Assembly (NCBI GenBank): GCA_963843365.1
Contig: CAWJKG010000002.1
Coordinates: 1,333,311 to 1,397,310 of the forward strand
Reading direction: 5' to 3'
DNA: 64,000 bases
From: Bog-473 sp963843365
GTDB taxonomy: Bacteria; Actinomycetota; Acidimicrobiia; Acidimicrobiales; RAAP-2
Positions 36,486 through 44,982 of the stretch are shown here, piece after piece; position 1 is the stretch's first letter, and each line of letters starts with the position of its first letter. A program made the translations under genes and the position numbers. The notes beneath the pieces are model-generated. The model saw nothing but the letters and a program-made list of their open reading frames with translations, was not told where the DNA came from and ran no database searches.

Positions 36486-37388
36486 TCAGGCCGCCGCGAC
36501 CCAGCGGGTCTCGATGGTGTCCTCCCCGCTCGCTGCGTCCACCGGACGGGCAGCCCCTTCCTGACCCAGCGCCCGCAGATGCGCCCACAGCGAGAACCGG
36601 GCGACCGGGAGCTGGCGCTCGGTCACGTCGCCGTAGACCTGGGGCAGCAGCTCCTCCACCGTCGCCCCGTCGGTGGCGCGCAGCGCGGCGGCAACCACTG
36701 CGTGGCGCCCGTGCCGGTGGGCCACCAGGGCGTCGATGACCTGGGGCACATGGTCCATCAGGCGCCCGTGCCCCGGCGCCAGCCGGCGGATGGCGGGCGT
36801 GGCGTCGCGCACCCGAACCAGGCTCGCCAGGTACTGGTGCAGGTCGCCGTCGGGGGGACGGATCACCACCGTCGACCCGTGCATGACGTGGTCGCCCGTG
36901 AAGAGAAGCGCGTGCTCTTCGAGGAGCCAGCACAGGTGGTCGGAGGCGTGGCCCGGAGTGTGCAGCGCCCGCAGTGTCAGGGTGCCCGCGGCGCGGCGCC
37001 CCGGGCAGGCGAGCGTCCACCCTTCGGCGGCCCGCACGTCGGGCGCGAAGTCCTCGGCCGGGCCGTAGCCCACCACGGTGGCACCCGTGATCCCCGCCAG
37101 CAGGGCGGCGCCGGGCGCGTGATCGACGTGGGTGTGGGTGACGAGGATGGTGCGGATGGGGCCGAACGGGGCGGCCGCCGCCACGATGGCGTCCGTGTGG
37201 GCCTCGTCGGCCGGACCGGGATCGATGACGACGGGCTCGACTTCGCCGACGAGATAGGTGTTGGTGCCCGGGCCGGTCATCAGACCGGGATTCGGGGCGG
37301 TCAGCCGGCGCACGCCGGGTGCCACCTCGTCGACCCGGCCGGGCTCGGGTGCGGCCCCGGTGCCGAAGTCCGGCACCGCCGGGATCAC
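36486..37388 (-). CDS. MBL-fold metallo-hydrolase (LACTB2-like)
   Basis: 300 residues. Zinc-ligand motifs are THTHVDHAPG (HxHxDH), LHTPGHASDH and FTGDHVMHGS. The C-terminal winged-helix-like region (VEELLPQVYGDVTERQLPVA) is the one found in the LACTB2/RNase-like branch. It could act on RNA, CoA thioesters or glutathione thioesters; the sequence does not decide. The GTG start overlaps the stop of the upstream Nudix gene, so the two are co-translated. Confidence 0.85.
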   Translation of the reverse strand: MIPAVPDFGTGAAPEPGRVDEVAPGVRRLTAPNPGLMTGPGTNTYLVGEVEPVVIDPGPADEAHTDAIVAAAAPFGPIRTILVTHTHVDHAPGAALLAGITGATVVGYGPAEDFAPDVRAAEGWTLACPGRRAAGTLTLRALHTPGHASDHLCWLLEEHALLFTGDHVMHGSTVVIRPPDGDLHQYLASLVRVRDATPAIRRLAPGHGRLMDHVPQVIDALVAHRHGRHAVVAAALRATDGATVEELLPQVYGDVTERQLPVARFSLWAHLRALGQEGAARPVDAASGEDTIETRWVAAA

Positions 37389-38386
37389 GGCTGGTCGGAC
37401 CCGCCGGCGGTGGGGCGGGGCCCGGGAGCGGACTCAGGCCCCTCGCGGTTGGCCCGCATGGAGACCTCGCGCACGGCCTCGTTGAAGTCGCCCCGTGAGC
37501 CGTCCCCGGCGGGGTCGGGGACGGCGCCGCGCTCGTAGCCGGGATCCCCGGGCAGCACGATGCGCATGCCGTTGCCGTCCGGCACGACCCGCGGCTCGAT
37601 GGCCGGGACCGCGCTCGACGCCTCTTCGGCGGCCGCCAGCAGGGCGGCGCTGGTGGCGAACCGCCCGATCACCTGGAGGTTGCGGATGGTGGGAAAGATG
37701 ATTTCGATCTCGCCGGCGCGGTGGCGGGCCAGGGCGTCGTGGGGTGAGATCCAGACGTCGGCGATCGTCTCCCCGGCGTCGTGCGCGGCGATCTGGCCCG
37801 GCGGGGCCGCCGCCACGAAGAAGCGCGTGTCGTAGCGGCGCGGCGCGCCACGGGGGGTGAGCCAGTGGGCGAAGTAATGGATGTCGCCGACCGAGAGGCG
37901 CAGCCTCTCTTCGCGGCACAGGTCGAGGAAGCGGCGCGAGCCGTCGTTGACCGCGACGCGCGCGGCCGCGAAGCGCGCCTCCTCTGCGGGGTCGCCCGCC
38001 AGCAGCGCGGGGCCGCCGTCGCGCCGGGCCAGCAACAGGCCGGCCTCCTCGAAGGTCTCGCGGACGACGGCGACCCAATAGGCCAGGCCGCCCGAGGCGA
38101 AACCCAGGAGCGCGCTGGCCCCCGCATCAGTGCGCCCGGCGCACAGGGCCTCCGCCTCCGCCCCGCCGTCGAGGGGATCGACGGCGCCGCCGGGGAACAC
38201 ATAGGCGCCGCCGACGAAGTCCGAACGCAGGTTCCGCCGCACCATGAGCACCTCGAGGGTGGTCCCGCCCGACGGCGCCGGCGCGTCGCGCACCAGCATG
38301 ACCGTGGCGGCCGGACGGATCTCCACGGGAGCCGGTCCCGAGGCGGCCTCCGGGGTGGGTGACGCGGGAGAAGCCGATGGAGGCAC
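37385..38386 (-). CDS. Nudix hydrolase with an extended Nudix box (NUDT19/RppH-unlike type)
   Basis: 333 residues from a GTG. The Nudix fold is shown by VFPGGAVDPLD and, after an insertion of about 40 residues, VAVVRETFEEAGLLLARR, where REx2EE carries the metal ligands. Such long insertions between the glycine and the RExxEE part are typical of the NUDT7/NUDT19 group, which often cleaves CoA derivatives. With the MBL hydrolase downstream, a joint role in clearing acyl-CoA-type compounds is possible but inferred. A TACCCT box 7 nt upstream marks a leaderless start. Confidence 0.82.
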   Translation of the reverse strand: MPPSASPASPTPEAASGPAPVEIRPAATVMLVRDAPAPSGGTTLEVLMVRRNLRSDFVGGAYVFPGGAVDPLDGGAEAEALCAGRTDAGASALLGFASGGLAYWVAVVRETFEEAGLLLARRDGGPALLAGDPAEEARFAAARVAVNDGSRRFLDLCREERLRLSVGDIHYFAHWLTPRGAPRRYDTRFFVAAAPPGQIAAHDAGETIADVWISPHDALARHRAGEIEIIFPTIRNLQVIGRFATSAALLAAAEEASSAVPAIEPRVVPDGNGMRIVLPGDPGYERGAVPDPAGDGSRGDFNEAVREVSMRANREGPESAPGPRPTAGGSDQP

Positions 38387-38393
38387 GCCGGAG

Positions 38394-38399
38394 AGGGTA
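38394..38399 (-). promoter_or_regulatory. -10-like TACCCT, leaderless start for the Nudix-MBL pair
   Basis: TACCCT on the minus strand lies 7 nt before the GTG at 38386. It is separated by only 45 bp from a similar TAACCT box (38445-38450) facing the opposite gene. Confidence 0.5.
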
Positions 38400-38460
38400 C
38401 CGGCAGCAGGAGGCGGCGCCCCCGGAACGGGGGCAGCCCTTCGCTAACCTGACCCGGTCC

Positions 38461-39366
38461 ATGAGCCAACCGACCACTGAGCCGGCGCCGGTGCCGGCGC
38501 CCACCCTGCGCCACATTCCGCGGCGCTATGTCGCTCTCGGGCTCATCATCGTCGCCATCTGCCTGCTCGGCGCGCTCATCTTGGTGCGGGACAACGCCGG
38601 GCCGAGCATCACCTCCACGGTCGAGACCTTCAACCCGGCGCCGTCCTCGCTCGTCTCCACCGTCACGTCCGTCCCGGCCTCGGTCTACGACGCGGTCGGG
38701 GTCAGCTCGCCGGCGAACCCGGTCCAGCCACCGCAGCCCACGAGCGGCACCATGCCGCTGTGGCAGGCCGCGGTCGGCGAGGGGCCGCCGCTGCCGGTCG
38801 TGTTCTTCTACGGCGCCGAATTCGCGCCGTATCCAGCGGTCCAGCGCTGGCCGCTGGTACTGGCGCTCTCGCGGTTCGGCTCCTTCTCCCAGATCGGCAC
38901 CATGCAGTCGAGCGCGACCACCGCCTTCGCCGATCTCTCGACCTTCACCTTCTGGAACGTCCGGTACACGAGCAAGTACCTCGTGTTCGAGTCCGTCGAG
39001 CGCTACAGCTCGTTGGACCCCACAGGCGGGCGCTACCTCCCCCTCGAGGTGCCCAACGCCCGCCAGGCCGCGGCCATCGCCAGCTACGGGGGGAGCGCCA
39101 CCAACTTCGCGCTCCTCGATGTGGCGAACCGCTACGTGCTCAGCGGCGCCGGCTTCGCGCCGGGCGTCCTGGCGGGGCTCTCCCAGAGCCAGATCGCCGG
39201 CAACCTCGACACGCCGGCCAGTCCGCTGACACAGGCCGTCGTCACGGCGGCCAACGAGATCACGGCCGGGATCTGCGCCGTCGACGGCGACAAGCCCGAC
39301 GCCGTGTGCGAGAGCAAGGGCGTCGTGGCGGCCGACGCGGTCCTGCAGATCACGCCACCGCAGTGA
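38461..39366 (+). CDS. DUF929-family membrane-anchored thioredoxin-like protein lacking its CxxC
   Basis: 301 residues. A short cytosolic N-terminus, one membrane helix (YVALGLIIVAICLLGALILV), a Ser/Thr/Pro-rich linker, then the DUF929 domain from about residue 95. In other DUF929 proteins the motif after the first strand resembles GAEYCPYCAAERW. Here it reads GAEFAPYPAVQRW, so both redox cysteines are replaced. The fold is probably kept without disulfide exchange activity. Two cysteines near the C-terminus (GICAVDGDKPDAVC) remain. A TAACCT box lies 10 nt before the ATG. Confidence 0.75.
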   Translation: MSQPTTEPAPVPAPTLRHIPRRYVALGLIIVAICLLGALILVRDNAGPSITSTVETFNPAPSSLVSTVTSVPASVYDAVGVSSPANPVQPPQPTSGTMPLWQAAVGEGPPLPVVFFYGAEFAPYPAVQRWPLVLALSRFGSFSQIGTMQSSATTAFADLSTFTFWNVRYTSKYLVFESVERYSSLDPTGGRYLPLEVPNARQAAAIASYGGSATNFALLDVANRYVLSGAGFAPGVLAGLSQSQIAGNLDTPASPLTQAVVTAANEITAGICAVDGDKPDAVCESKGVVAADAVLQITPPQ

Positions 39367-39402
39367 GGCGTCGGGCAGGCCGGCGAGGCGCCGGCGGCGG
39401 CG

Positions 39403-39660
39403 TCAGCTGGCCCGGCGGTCGAGCATGAGCTTGCGCTCGAGCTCGTTCATGCCGCCCCAGATACCGTGCGGCTCACGGATCCGGATGGCGTAGTCCAGAC
39501 AATCACCCCGGACGCGGCACTGGTCGCAGATGGTCTTGGCCCGCTGCTCGCGCGAGGCCTTCTCCTCCTTGCGTTCCGCATGCGAAGGCGGGAAGAAGAC
39601 CGCAGCCTGCGGCCCCCGACACGCCGCCTTCAATTGCCAGACGTCTTGTCCCTGGTGCAT
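39403..39660 (-). CDS. WhiB-family iron-sulfur transcriptional regulator
   Basis: 85 residues from ATG 39660, which has GGGGGG 5 nt upstream; a TTG seven codons earlier is less likely. The four cluster-binding cysteines are present (C14, C45, C48, C54 in AACRGP and ICDQCRVRGDC), followed by the turn motif GIWGG and a basic tail. WhiB proteins bind [4Fe-4S] and work with the primary sigma factor. The divergent neighbours are two ArsA-like ATPases, the same arrangement as whiB4 in mycobacteria, which supports a WhiB4-like assignment. Confidence 0.92.
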   Translation of the reverse strand: MHQGQDVWQLKAACRGPQAAVFFPPSHAERKEEKASREQRAKTICDQCRVRGDCLDYAIRIREPHGIWGGMNELERKLMLDRRAS

Positions 39661-39802
39661 CAAAACCCCCCGATAGGGCAATCGGATCCCCCCGATGCGG
39701 TCAAGCTACCGCCAGGGGGTTCGCGCGTTCAAGGGGCGTGACCAGGATCTTTGGCCGGCGATGGATCTGCGGACGAGGCCCGGCAAGTACGCTCGGCCCC
39801 GC

Positions 39803-40792
39803 ATGGACGTGGGGACCTTCTGCGCACAGAGCCACGTCATCGTCGTCGCCGGCAAGGGCGGAGTGGGCAAGACCACCATGAGCGCGGCCCTGGCCAAGAT
39901 GGCCGCCGGAGCAGGCGCTTCGGTGCTGATCGTCGAGCTCGAGGGCAAGTCCGGGATCACGGCCGCCTTCGGCCGCCACGGGGACCTGGGGTACGAGGAG
40001 GTCCTCCTGGCACCCGGGGCTCCGCCCGGAGCGCCGCGCCCGGCGGCAGCCCCGATCCGGGCGCGGCGCCTCACTCCCGACGACGCGCTGGTGGAGTATC
40101 TCGAGGATCACGGCCTCAAACGGGTGTCGAAGCGCCTGGCCCACTCGGGCATCCTGGACGTCGTCTCGACCGCCATTCCCGGCATCCGTGACGTCCTGGT
40201 GCTGGGCAAGGTCAAACAGCTGGAGCGGGACCGGGCCGCCGACCTGATCCTGGTGGACGCCCCGGCGACCGGCCACGCCATCACCTTCCTGACCTCGGCC
40301 AGCGGACTGGTCGGCGCCGCCCGGGGCGGACCGCTGCGCACCCAGGCCCAGGAGGTCGTGGACCTGCTGAGCGATCCGGACCGCTGCCGGGTCCTCCTCG
40401 TGACGCTGCCCGAGGAATTGCCGGTCTCCGAGACGATCGAGTCGGCCTACACCCTCGAGGACAAGGCAGGCGTCCAGCTGGGTCCGGTCATCGTCAACGC
40501 CTGCGACCCCGAGCCCGTGGGCCTCGAGCGGCCGGCGGCGGAGGTGGCGGCGGCGGCCGGCCTGACCGTGCCGCCCGACCACCTGGAGGCGCTCGAAGAG
40601 GCCCGCACCTTCCGGCTGGCCCGCCACGCCGTCTCGACCGAGCAGATCGAGCGCCTCCGCCACGACCTGCCCCTGCCCCACCTGCTGGTGCCGGCGCTCG
40701 ACGCCGCCTCCATCGGGCCCGAGCAGACCCAGATCCTGGCCGATGCCCTGGCCCAGGCGGTGGGCACGCTGGTGCCAGAGGGGGCGGCGTGA
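39803..40792 (+). CDS. ArsA/GET3-like P-loop ATPase, first of a tandem pair
   Basis: 329 residues from ATG 39803, 9 nt after TACGCT; upstream in-frame sequence is not coding. Deviant Walker A is VVAGKGGVGKTTMSAALA. Switch regions follow (VDAPATGHAITFL), with a helical region after them. There are no arsenite-binding cysteine pairs, so this is a GET3/ArsA-like actinobacterial ATPase and not an arsenic pump. The stop overlaps the start of the second ATPase by 4 nt. In mycobacteria the corresponding pair next to whiB4 has been linked to redox stress. Confidence 0.85.
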   Translation: MDVGTFCAQSHVIVVAGKGGVGKTTMSAALAKMAAGAGASVLIVELEGKSGITAAFGRHGDLGYEEVLLAPGAPPGAPRPAAAPIRARRLTPDDALVEYLEDHGLKRVSKRLAHSGILDVVSTAIPGIRDVLVLGKVKQLERDRAADLILVDAPATGHAITFLTSASGLVGAARGGPLRTQAQEVVDLLSDPDRCRVLLVTLPEELPVSETIESAYTLEDKAGVQLGPVIVNACDPEPVGLERPAAEVAAAAGLTVPPDHLEALEEARTFRLARHAVSTEQIERLRHDLPLPHLLVPALDAASIGPEQTQILADALAQAVGTLVPEGAA

Positions 40793-41926
40793 CCGCCACG
40801 AGCGGAATCCACGACCCGGGCACGGGGCAGCGTCCACCCGGGGCCGCGCCGGCCACGCTGCCGGACCTCGTGGCCGAGCGCTCCGTGGTGGTGTGCTGCG
40901 GCTCCGGCGGCGTCGGCAAGACGACGGTGTCGGCCACCTTCGCCCTGGCGGCGGCGAGGGCGGGGCGCCGGGCGTGCGTGGTGACCGTCGACCCGGCGCG
41001 CCGGCTGGCCGACGCCCTCGGCGTGGAGTCGCTGCCCAACACGCCCTCGGAGGTGCAGGGCGACTGGCCCGGCCACCTGCACGCGCTGATGCTCGACTCC
41101 AAGGGCACCTTCGACGACCTCGTGCAGCGCTACGCCGCGCACCCCGGAGCAGGCGGCGTCGATCCTGGGCAACCGGCTCTACCAGAATCTCGCCGGCGCG
41201 CTCTCAGGCACCCAGGAGTACATGGCCATGGAGAAGCTCTACGAGCTGGTCCACTCCGAGGAGTTCGACATCGTGGTGGTCGACACGCCGCCCACGCGCA
41301 ACGCGCTCGACCTGCTCGACGCGCCCCGGCGGCTGACCCGCTTCCTCGAGAACCGGCTCTTCCGGGCCCTGCTCGTGCCCACGCGGATGTCCCTGCGGGC
41401 GGTGGGGGTGGCAACCCAGGCGGTGCTGCGCACCATCGCCAAGGTGGCCGGCGCCGAGATCGTGCAGGACGCGGTGGGCTTCTTCCAGGCGTTCGAGGGG
41501 ATGGAGGACGGGTTCCGCAGCCGGGCCAGCGCGGTGCACGACCTGCTGGCCGACCCGGCGACGGCCTACGTGCTCGTGACCTCGGCCAGACCCGACGCCG
41601 TCACCGAGGCCGGGTTCTTCGCCGAGAAGCTGGCCGAGCGCGACGTGGCCGTGGCCGCGCTCGTGGTCAACCGCATTGCGCCCTCCTTCGGCGGCACGGG
41701 CGACGACGGAGGCGCTGCCGCCGGCGTGGGGGAGCGCGCGCCGGCGTTGGACGCGCTGGAGGCCAACCTGGCCGCGCTCGACGCGCGGGCGGCCGAAGAG
41801 GAGCACGCCTTCGCCGGCCTGGCCGCGCAGGTGGCGCCCGCCCCCGTCGGTCGCATCCCCCTCTTCGGGCAGGACGTGCACGAGCTGCTCGGGTTGCAGC
41901 GGGCGGCGGACCGGCTCTTCTCCTGA
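40789..41926 (+). CDS. ArsA/GET3-like P-loop ATPase, second of the pair, with an apparent frameshift
   Basis: GTG start overlapping the previous stop. Walker A is CCGSGGVGKTTVSATFALAA, then VVTVDPARRLADALGV. The frame changes near 41140: reading one base fewer joins LVQRYAA to TPEQAASILGNRLYQNLAGA, a standard segment of the family. The second half contains VVDTPPTRNALDLLDAPRR and ends AADRLFS. The repaired product is about 378 residues. A one-base insertion in sequencing or assembly is the simplest explanation. With its partner it probably forms a heterodimer. Confidence 0.8.
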
Positions 41927-41985
41927 CCGGTCGCCGACGAGGGCGCCGACAGGACCTTGGTTTTCGGCGGCGCGGACGGGTCCGA

Positions 41986-41991
41986 TAGTGT
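41986..41991 (+). promoter_or_regulatory. -10-like TAGTGT, leaderless start for the receiver protein
   Basis: TAGTGT is followed by 7 nt and the GTG at 41999, the same spacing as upstream of mrp and the HAD gene. Confidence 0.5.
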
Positions 41992-41998
41992 CCCCGCG

Positions 41999-42454
41999 GT
42001 GCAGACCATATTGGTCGCCAGCGACGCCCCGACCCTCCGCAAGGAGGTCGAAGCGGTCATCAGCGGACCCGACGTGGAGGTGCGCGCCGTCACCTCGGGC
42101 CCCGAGGTGGTGTCCTTCGTGGCGGAGGAATCGCCGGACCTGCTCATCGTCGACATGCAGATGGGCAACATGGGCGGCATGGCCGTCTGCTTGGAGCTGC
42201 GCCTGCAGGAGTCCTATGACGCACTCGATCACGTGGCGGTGCTGATGCTGCTCGATCGTCGGCCCGACGTCTTCCTGGCCCGGCGTTCCGACGCCGAGGG
42301 CTACCTGGTCAAGCCGCTGGACCCGTTGCGCCTCCGACGCGCCGTCGCCGCGCTGCTCAAGGGCGGCACGTTCGCGGACGACTCCTTCACGCCGGTACCC
42401 GTGCTGGTGAGCGACAGACCCCCGCTGCAGGCGGGACCGGTGTCGCGGCCCTGA
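41999..42454 (+). CDS. Single-domain response regulator (receiver only)
   Basis: 151 residues from GTG 41999. The receiver fold has the phospho-acceptor Asp in LLIVDMQMGNMGG and the conserved Lys in EGYLVKPLDPLRLRRAV. The acidic pair near the N-terminus is reduced (LVASDAPTLRKEV). No output domain is present, only a Pro-rich tail of about 25 residues. It may carry signals between partners, as CheY-like proteins do. No histidine kinase is encoded nearby. Confidence 0.82.
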   Translation: MQTILVASDAPTLRKEVEAVISGPDVEVRAVTSGPEVVSFVAEESPDLLIVDMQMGNMGGMAVCLELRLQESYDALDHVAVLMLLDRRPDVFLARRSDAEGYLVKPLDPLRLRRAVAALLKGGTFADDSFTPVPVLVSDRPPLQAGPVSRP

Positions 42455-42465
42455 CGGGCGCGCCG

Positions 42466-43401
42466 GTGGCCCATCGATCGCGACGACTGTGGCGCCGGGC
42501 GGTGGGCGCCGACGAGCCCGGAGAGGCGGAGCGCCAGAGCCAGACGCTCGAAGCTGAGGCGTCCGAGCAGGAGCGGTTCATCACCGAGGCCCTGGCGGAC
42601 CTGCGCAAGATGGACGTGCGCGAGGTGATGACCCCGCGCGTCGACGTGACCTACCTCACCATTCCCGTGCAGGCGGAGGACGTCGCACAGGCGGTACGGA
42701 CGTCGGGGCACAGCTGTTTCCCGGTGGTCCACGACGACCTCGACGACCTCATCGGGATCCTGTTCGTGAACGACATCTTCCGCACCAACCGCCCGGGCTC
42801 GCGCGGCGCGGGCGCCGAGCCGCGCGACGCCACCGATCCCAGCCCCCTGGAGATCTCCCGCAAGGTGCGCCAACCCCACCTGCTCCCCGAGTCGCTCGGC
42901 GTCCTGGAGGCGCTGGCGGACATGCGCAAGCACCGGCGCGCCGTGGCCGTGGTCGTGGACGAGTACGGGGGCGTCGCCGGGCTGCTGACGGTCAAGGACC
43001 TCCTGGAACCGTTGGTGGGCGACCTGCACGACGAGTTCGACGAGGGCGACGAGGTCGACATCGTCCGGGTCGACGCCACCCGCTGGCTCATCGACGGGCA
43101 GACCAACGTCGACGACGTGCGCGAGCGCATCGGCATCGAGATCCCCGACGGCGAGTACGTCACCCTCGGCGGCCTCCTCTTCGAGCGCTTCGGGCACATC
43201 CCGTCCGAGGGCGAGGCCATCCGCGTGGGTGAGTGGGACATGCGGGTCGTGGAGATGGACAAGCGGCGGGTGGCCCAGGTGGTGGCCACCTTCGCCGGCG
43301 GGGGGGCGGGTCCGCCCGAACCGGGCGCGGGGCACGAGCAGCCCGCCGACGGCGACGTCTCGGCCAACGGCACGGGGGAGGGCCCGCCGACGCCGCGGTA
43401 G
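42466..43401 (+). CDS. CorC/HlyC-like CBS-domain protein without the DUF21 membrane part
   Basis: 311 residues from a GTG 11 nt after the receiver gene. Two CBS domains (VREVMTPRVDVTYLTIPVQA; AVAVVVDEYGGVAGLLTVKD) are followed by the CorC_HlyC C-terminal domain (ERIGIEIPDGEYVTLGGLLF). The usual N-terminal DUF21 membrane domain is absent, so this is the soluble CorC type linked to Mg2+/Co2+ handling. A low-complexity Gly/Pro tail ends the protein. Confidence 0.85.
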   Translation: MAHRSRRLWRRAVGADEPGEAERQSQTLEAEASEQERFITEALADLRKMDVREVMTPRVDVTYLTIPVQAEDVAQAVRTSGHSCFPVVHDDLDDLIGILFVNDIFRTNRPGSRGAGAEPRDATDPSPLEISRKVRQPHLLPESLGVLEALADMRKHRRAVAVVVDEYGGVAGLLTVKDLLEPLVGDLHDEFDEGDEVDIVRVDATRWLIDGQTNVDDVRERIGIEIPDGEYVTLGGLLFERFGHIPSEGEAIRVGEWDMRVVEMDKRRVAQVVATFAGGGAGPPEPGAGHEQPADGDVSANGTGEGPPTPR

Positions 43402-43431
43402 TCTTGCTCGTTGCTCCCCCCGGGGAGCGGA

Positions 43432-43506
43432 CGGGCTGTGGCGCAGCTTGGTTAGCGCGCTGCGTTCGGGACGCAGAGGTCCCCGGTTCAAATCCGGGCA
43501 GCCCGA
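43432..43506 (+). tRNA. tRNA-Pro(CGG)
   Basis: Acceptor CGGGCTG pairs perfectly with CAGCCCG. The anticodon loop TTCGGGA gives CGG at 43467-43469. The T arm contains GGTTCAAATCC. The discriminator is A and CCA is not encoded. Confidence 0.95.
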
Positions 43507-43565
43507 CTCGAAGATTCGGCGGGGGTATCCGGCGCGGCCGGGCAGGGTCGAGAACGGGAGCAGGC

Positions 43566-43964
43566 ATGGCCACGAGCGGATCGCCGAAGGAGAAGTCCCC
43601 CTCGCAGCTCATCGACGCCCGCATTGAGGAGCTCGACGACTGGCGGGGCACCATGCTCGCCACATTCCGCGGCCTCATCAAGGAAGCCGCCCCCGACGTC
43701 GTCGAGGAGTGGAAGTGGCGCGGCGTCCCCACGTGGTACGTCGACGGCATGGTCTGCACGGGCGAGACCTACAAGAGCGTGGTGAAACTCACCTTCGCCA
43801 AGGGCGCGGCGCTTCCGGATCCGGCCGGCCTCTTCAACTCGAGCCTCGAGGGGAACGTGCGGCGGGCCATCGACTTCCACGAGGGCGACAAGGTGAACAA
43901 GACGGCCTTCAAGGCGTTGATCCGTGCCGCGGTGAAAGAGAACCGGTCGAAGTCCAAGAAGTGA
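43566..43964 (+). CDS. DUF1801-family protein
   Basis: 132 residues from ATG 43566. The DUF1801 (YdhG/YjdF-like) fold is recognised by EEWKWRGVPTWYVDGMVCTG, KLTFAKGAALPDPAGLFN and a basic C-terminal helix (RAAVKENRSKSKK). Members are small soluble proteins of unclear role, sometimes described as iron-chaperone-like. It follows tRNA-Pro by 60 bp and is convergent with the aminoacyl-carrier-protein cluster. Confidence 0.85.
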   Translation: MATSGSPKEKSPSQLIDARIEELDDWRGTMLATFRGLIKEAAPDVVEEWKWRGVPTWYVDGMVCTGETYKSVVKLTFAKGAALPDPAGLFNSSLEGNVRRAIDFHEGDKVNKTAFKALIRAAVKENRSKSKK

Positions 43965-43980
43965 CGGCGCGGCGGCGAGC

Positions 43981-44982
43981 TCAGTCGCCGTAGCGTGCGA
44001 CCAGCACGTCCATCGCCGTGCGGTAGGCGCCGCTCATCTCCTCGAACGATCCGTGCAGGTCGACGCTGCGGCCGCGGGAGCGGCGGGCCAGGCTGAATTG
44101 GAGCGCCTTGGCCGTGGTGGCGACTGTGCGGAACGCGGAGGCGGCACGCCGCAGATCGTCGGCCCCCCCGGCGTCCGGATCGTGCTCGTTGAGCCAGTCC
44201 ACGAACGACGCCGCCAGCTCGGCGCTGGCACCGCACTGGCGGCACGTCCCGAACGCGTACAGATGGAAGGTCTCGATGTCCTGGCTGCCGAGCCAGTCGG
44301 CGTCGCGCTCGAGCCGTTGTTCGAAGCGGCGCATCGGGTCGTCGAGGGGACGGCGGGCCAGGTGGGCCCGGGTGAGGGCGATCGACCCCCTCACGAGATC
44401 ATCCGGATCGGTCCGCATCCGGTCGAGGCGGACGGTCTCGACGTACGGCGGGAGCGCGATGGGATCGGCTGAGTGGCCGAGCCGGAAGATCCCGTCGAAG
44501 TCGTCGCCCTCGAGCTCGAAATAGCCCGCGTTATGGAAATAGCCGAGACGGCGGCCTCCGCGGTCGATGTCGTTGGGCACCATGGCCGTCTTGACGTGGG
44601 CCAGTTGATAGGACACGCCCTGTGTGTCGGGAAGGAACCAGGCGTCGGCGTCCATGATGAGGAGCCGACCCAGCTCGAGCTGCTCCTCGACATGGTCGAG
44701 GAGCGGCCGCCAGGCGTTGAACTCGGCGACCTCGAGGCCGAACAGCAGGCGGAGGTCCTCGGGCGGGAACTTGAAGAACGTCCACTGGTCGCCCTCGAAG
44801 TCGGTGCTGAGGGTGAAGGCGGCCGCGGCCAGGGGTTCGAGGCCGAGCGCGTGCAGCACCTCGATCCACAGGTCGACGTAGCAATTGGTCTCGGCCCAGG
44901 TCCTCTCACTGCCGTGGAGCGCATGCGGGCGATAGCTTGCGGCATCGACGGCCAGCAGCCGGAGCCCTGTCCCCGGGGTCAC
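43981..44982 (-). CDS. DUF1839-family protein of the aminoacyl-carrier-protein cluster
   Basis: 333 residues. The GTG at 44982 overlaps the stop of the ligase gene (GTGA). DUF1839 is of unknown biochemical function and typically sits beside aminoacyl:carrier-protein ligases. Motifs: TWAETNCYVDLWIEVLHALG, STDFEGDQWTFFKFPPEDL, MDADAWFLPDTQGVSYQLAH, VKTAMVPNDIDRGGRRLGYFHNAG (split over two conserved blocks) and FGTCRQCGASAEL with a CxxC. The conserved Cys in TNCYVDLW and the invariant acidic and aromatic residues would suit a transferase that takes the aminoacyl group from the carrier protein; this is inference. It is the last gene of a five-gene operon. Confidence 0.82.
   Translation of the reverse strand: MTPGTGLRLLAVDAASYRPHALHGSERTWAETNCYVDLWIEVLHALGLEPLAAAAFTLSTDFEGDQWTFFKFPPEDLRLLFGLEVAEFNAWRPLLDHVEEQLELGRLLIMDADAWFLPDTQGVSYQLAHVKTAMVPNDIDRGGRRLGYFHNAGYFELEGDDFDGIFRLGHSADPIALPPYVETVRLDRMRTDPDDLVRGSIALTRAHLARRPLDDPMRRFEQRLERDADWLGSQDIETFHLYAFGTCRQCGASAELAASFVDWLNEHDPDAGGADDLRRAASAFRTVATTAKALQFSLARRSRGRSVDLHGSFEEMSGAYRTAMDVLVARYGD

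Noticed and set aside
40788..41926. Programmed frameshift in the second ArsA-like gene
   Set aside because: No slippery heptamer or downstream structure was seen, and similar single-base shifts occur in unrelated genes across the window, so error is likelier.
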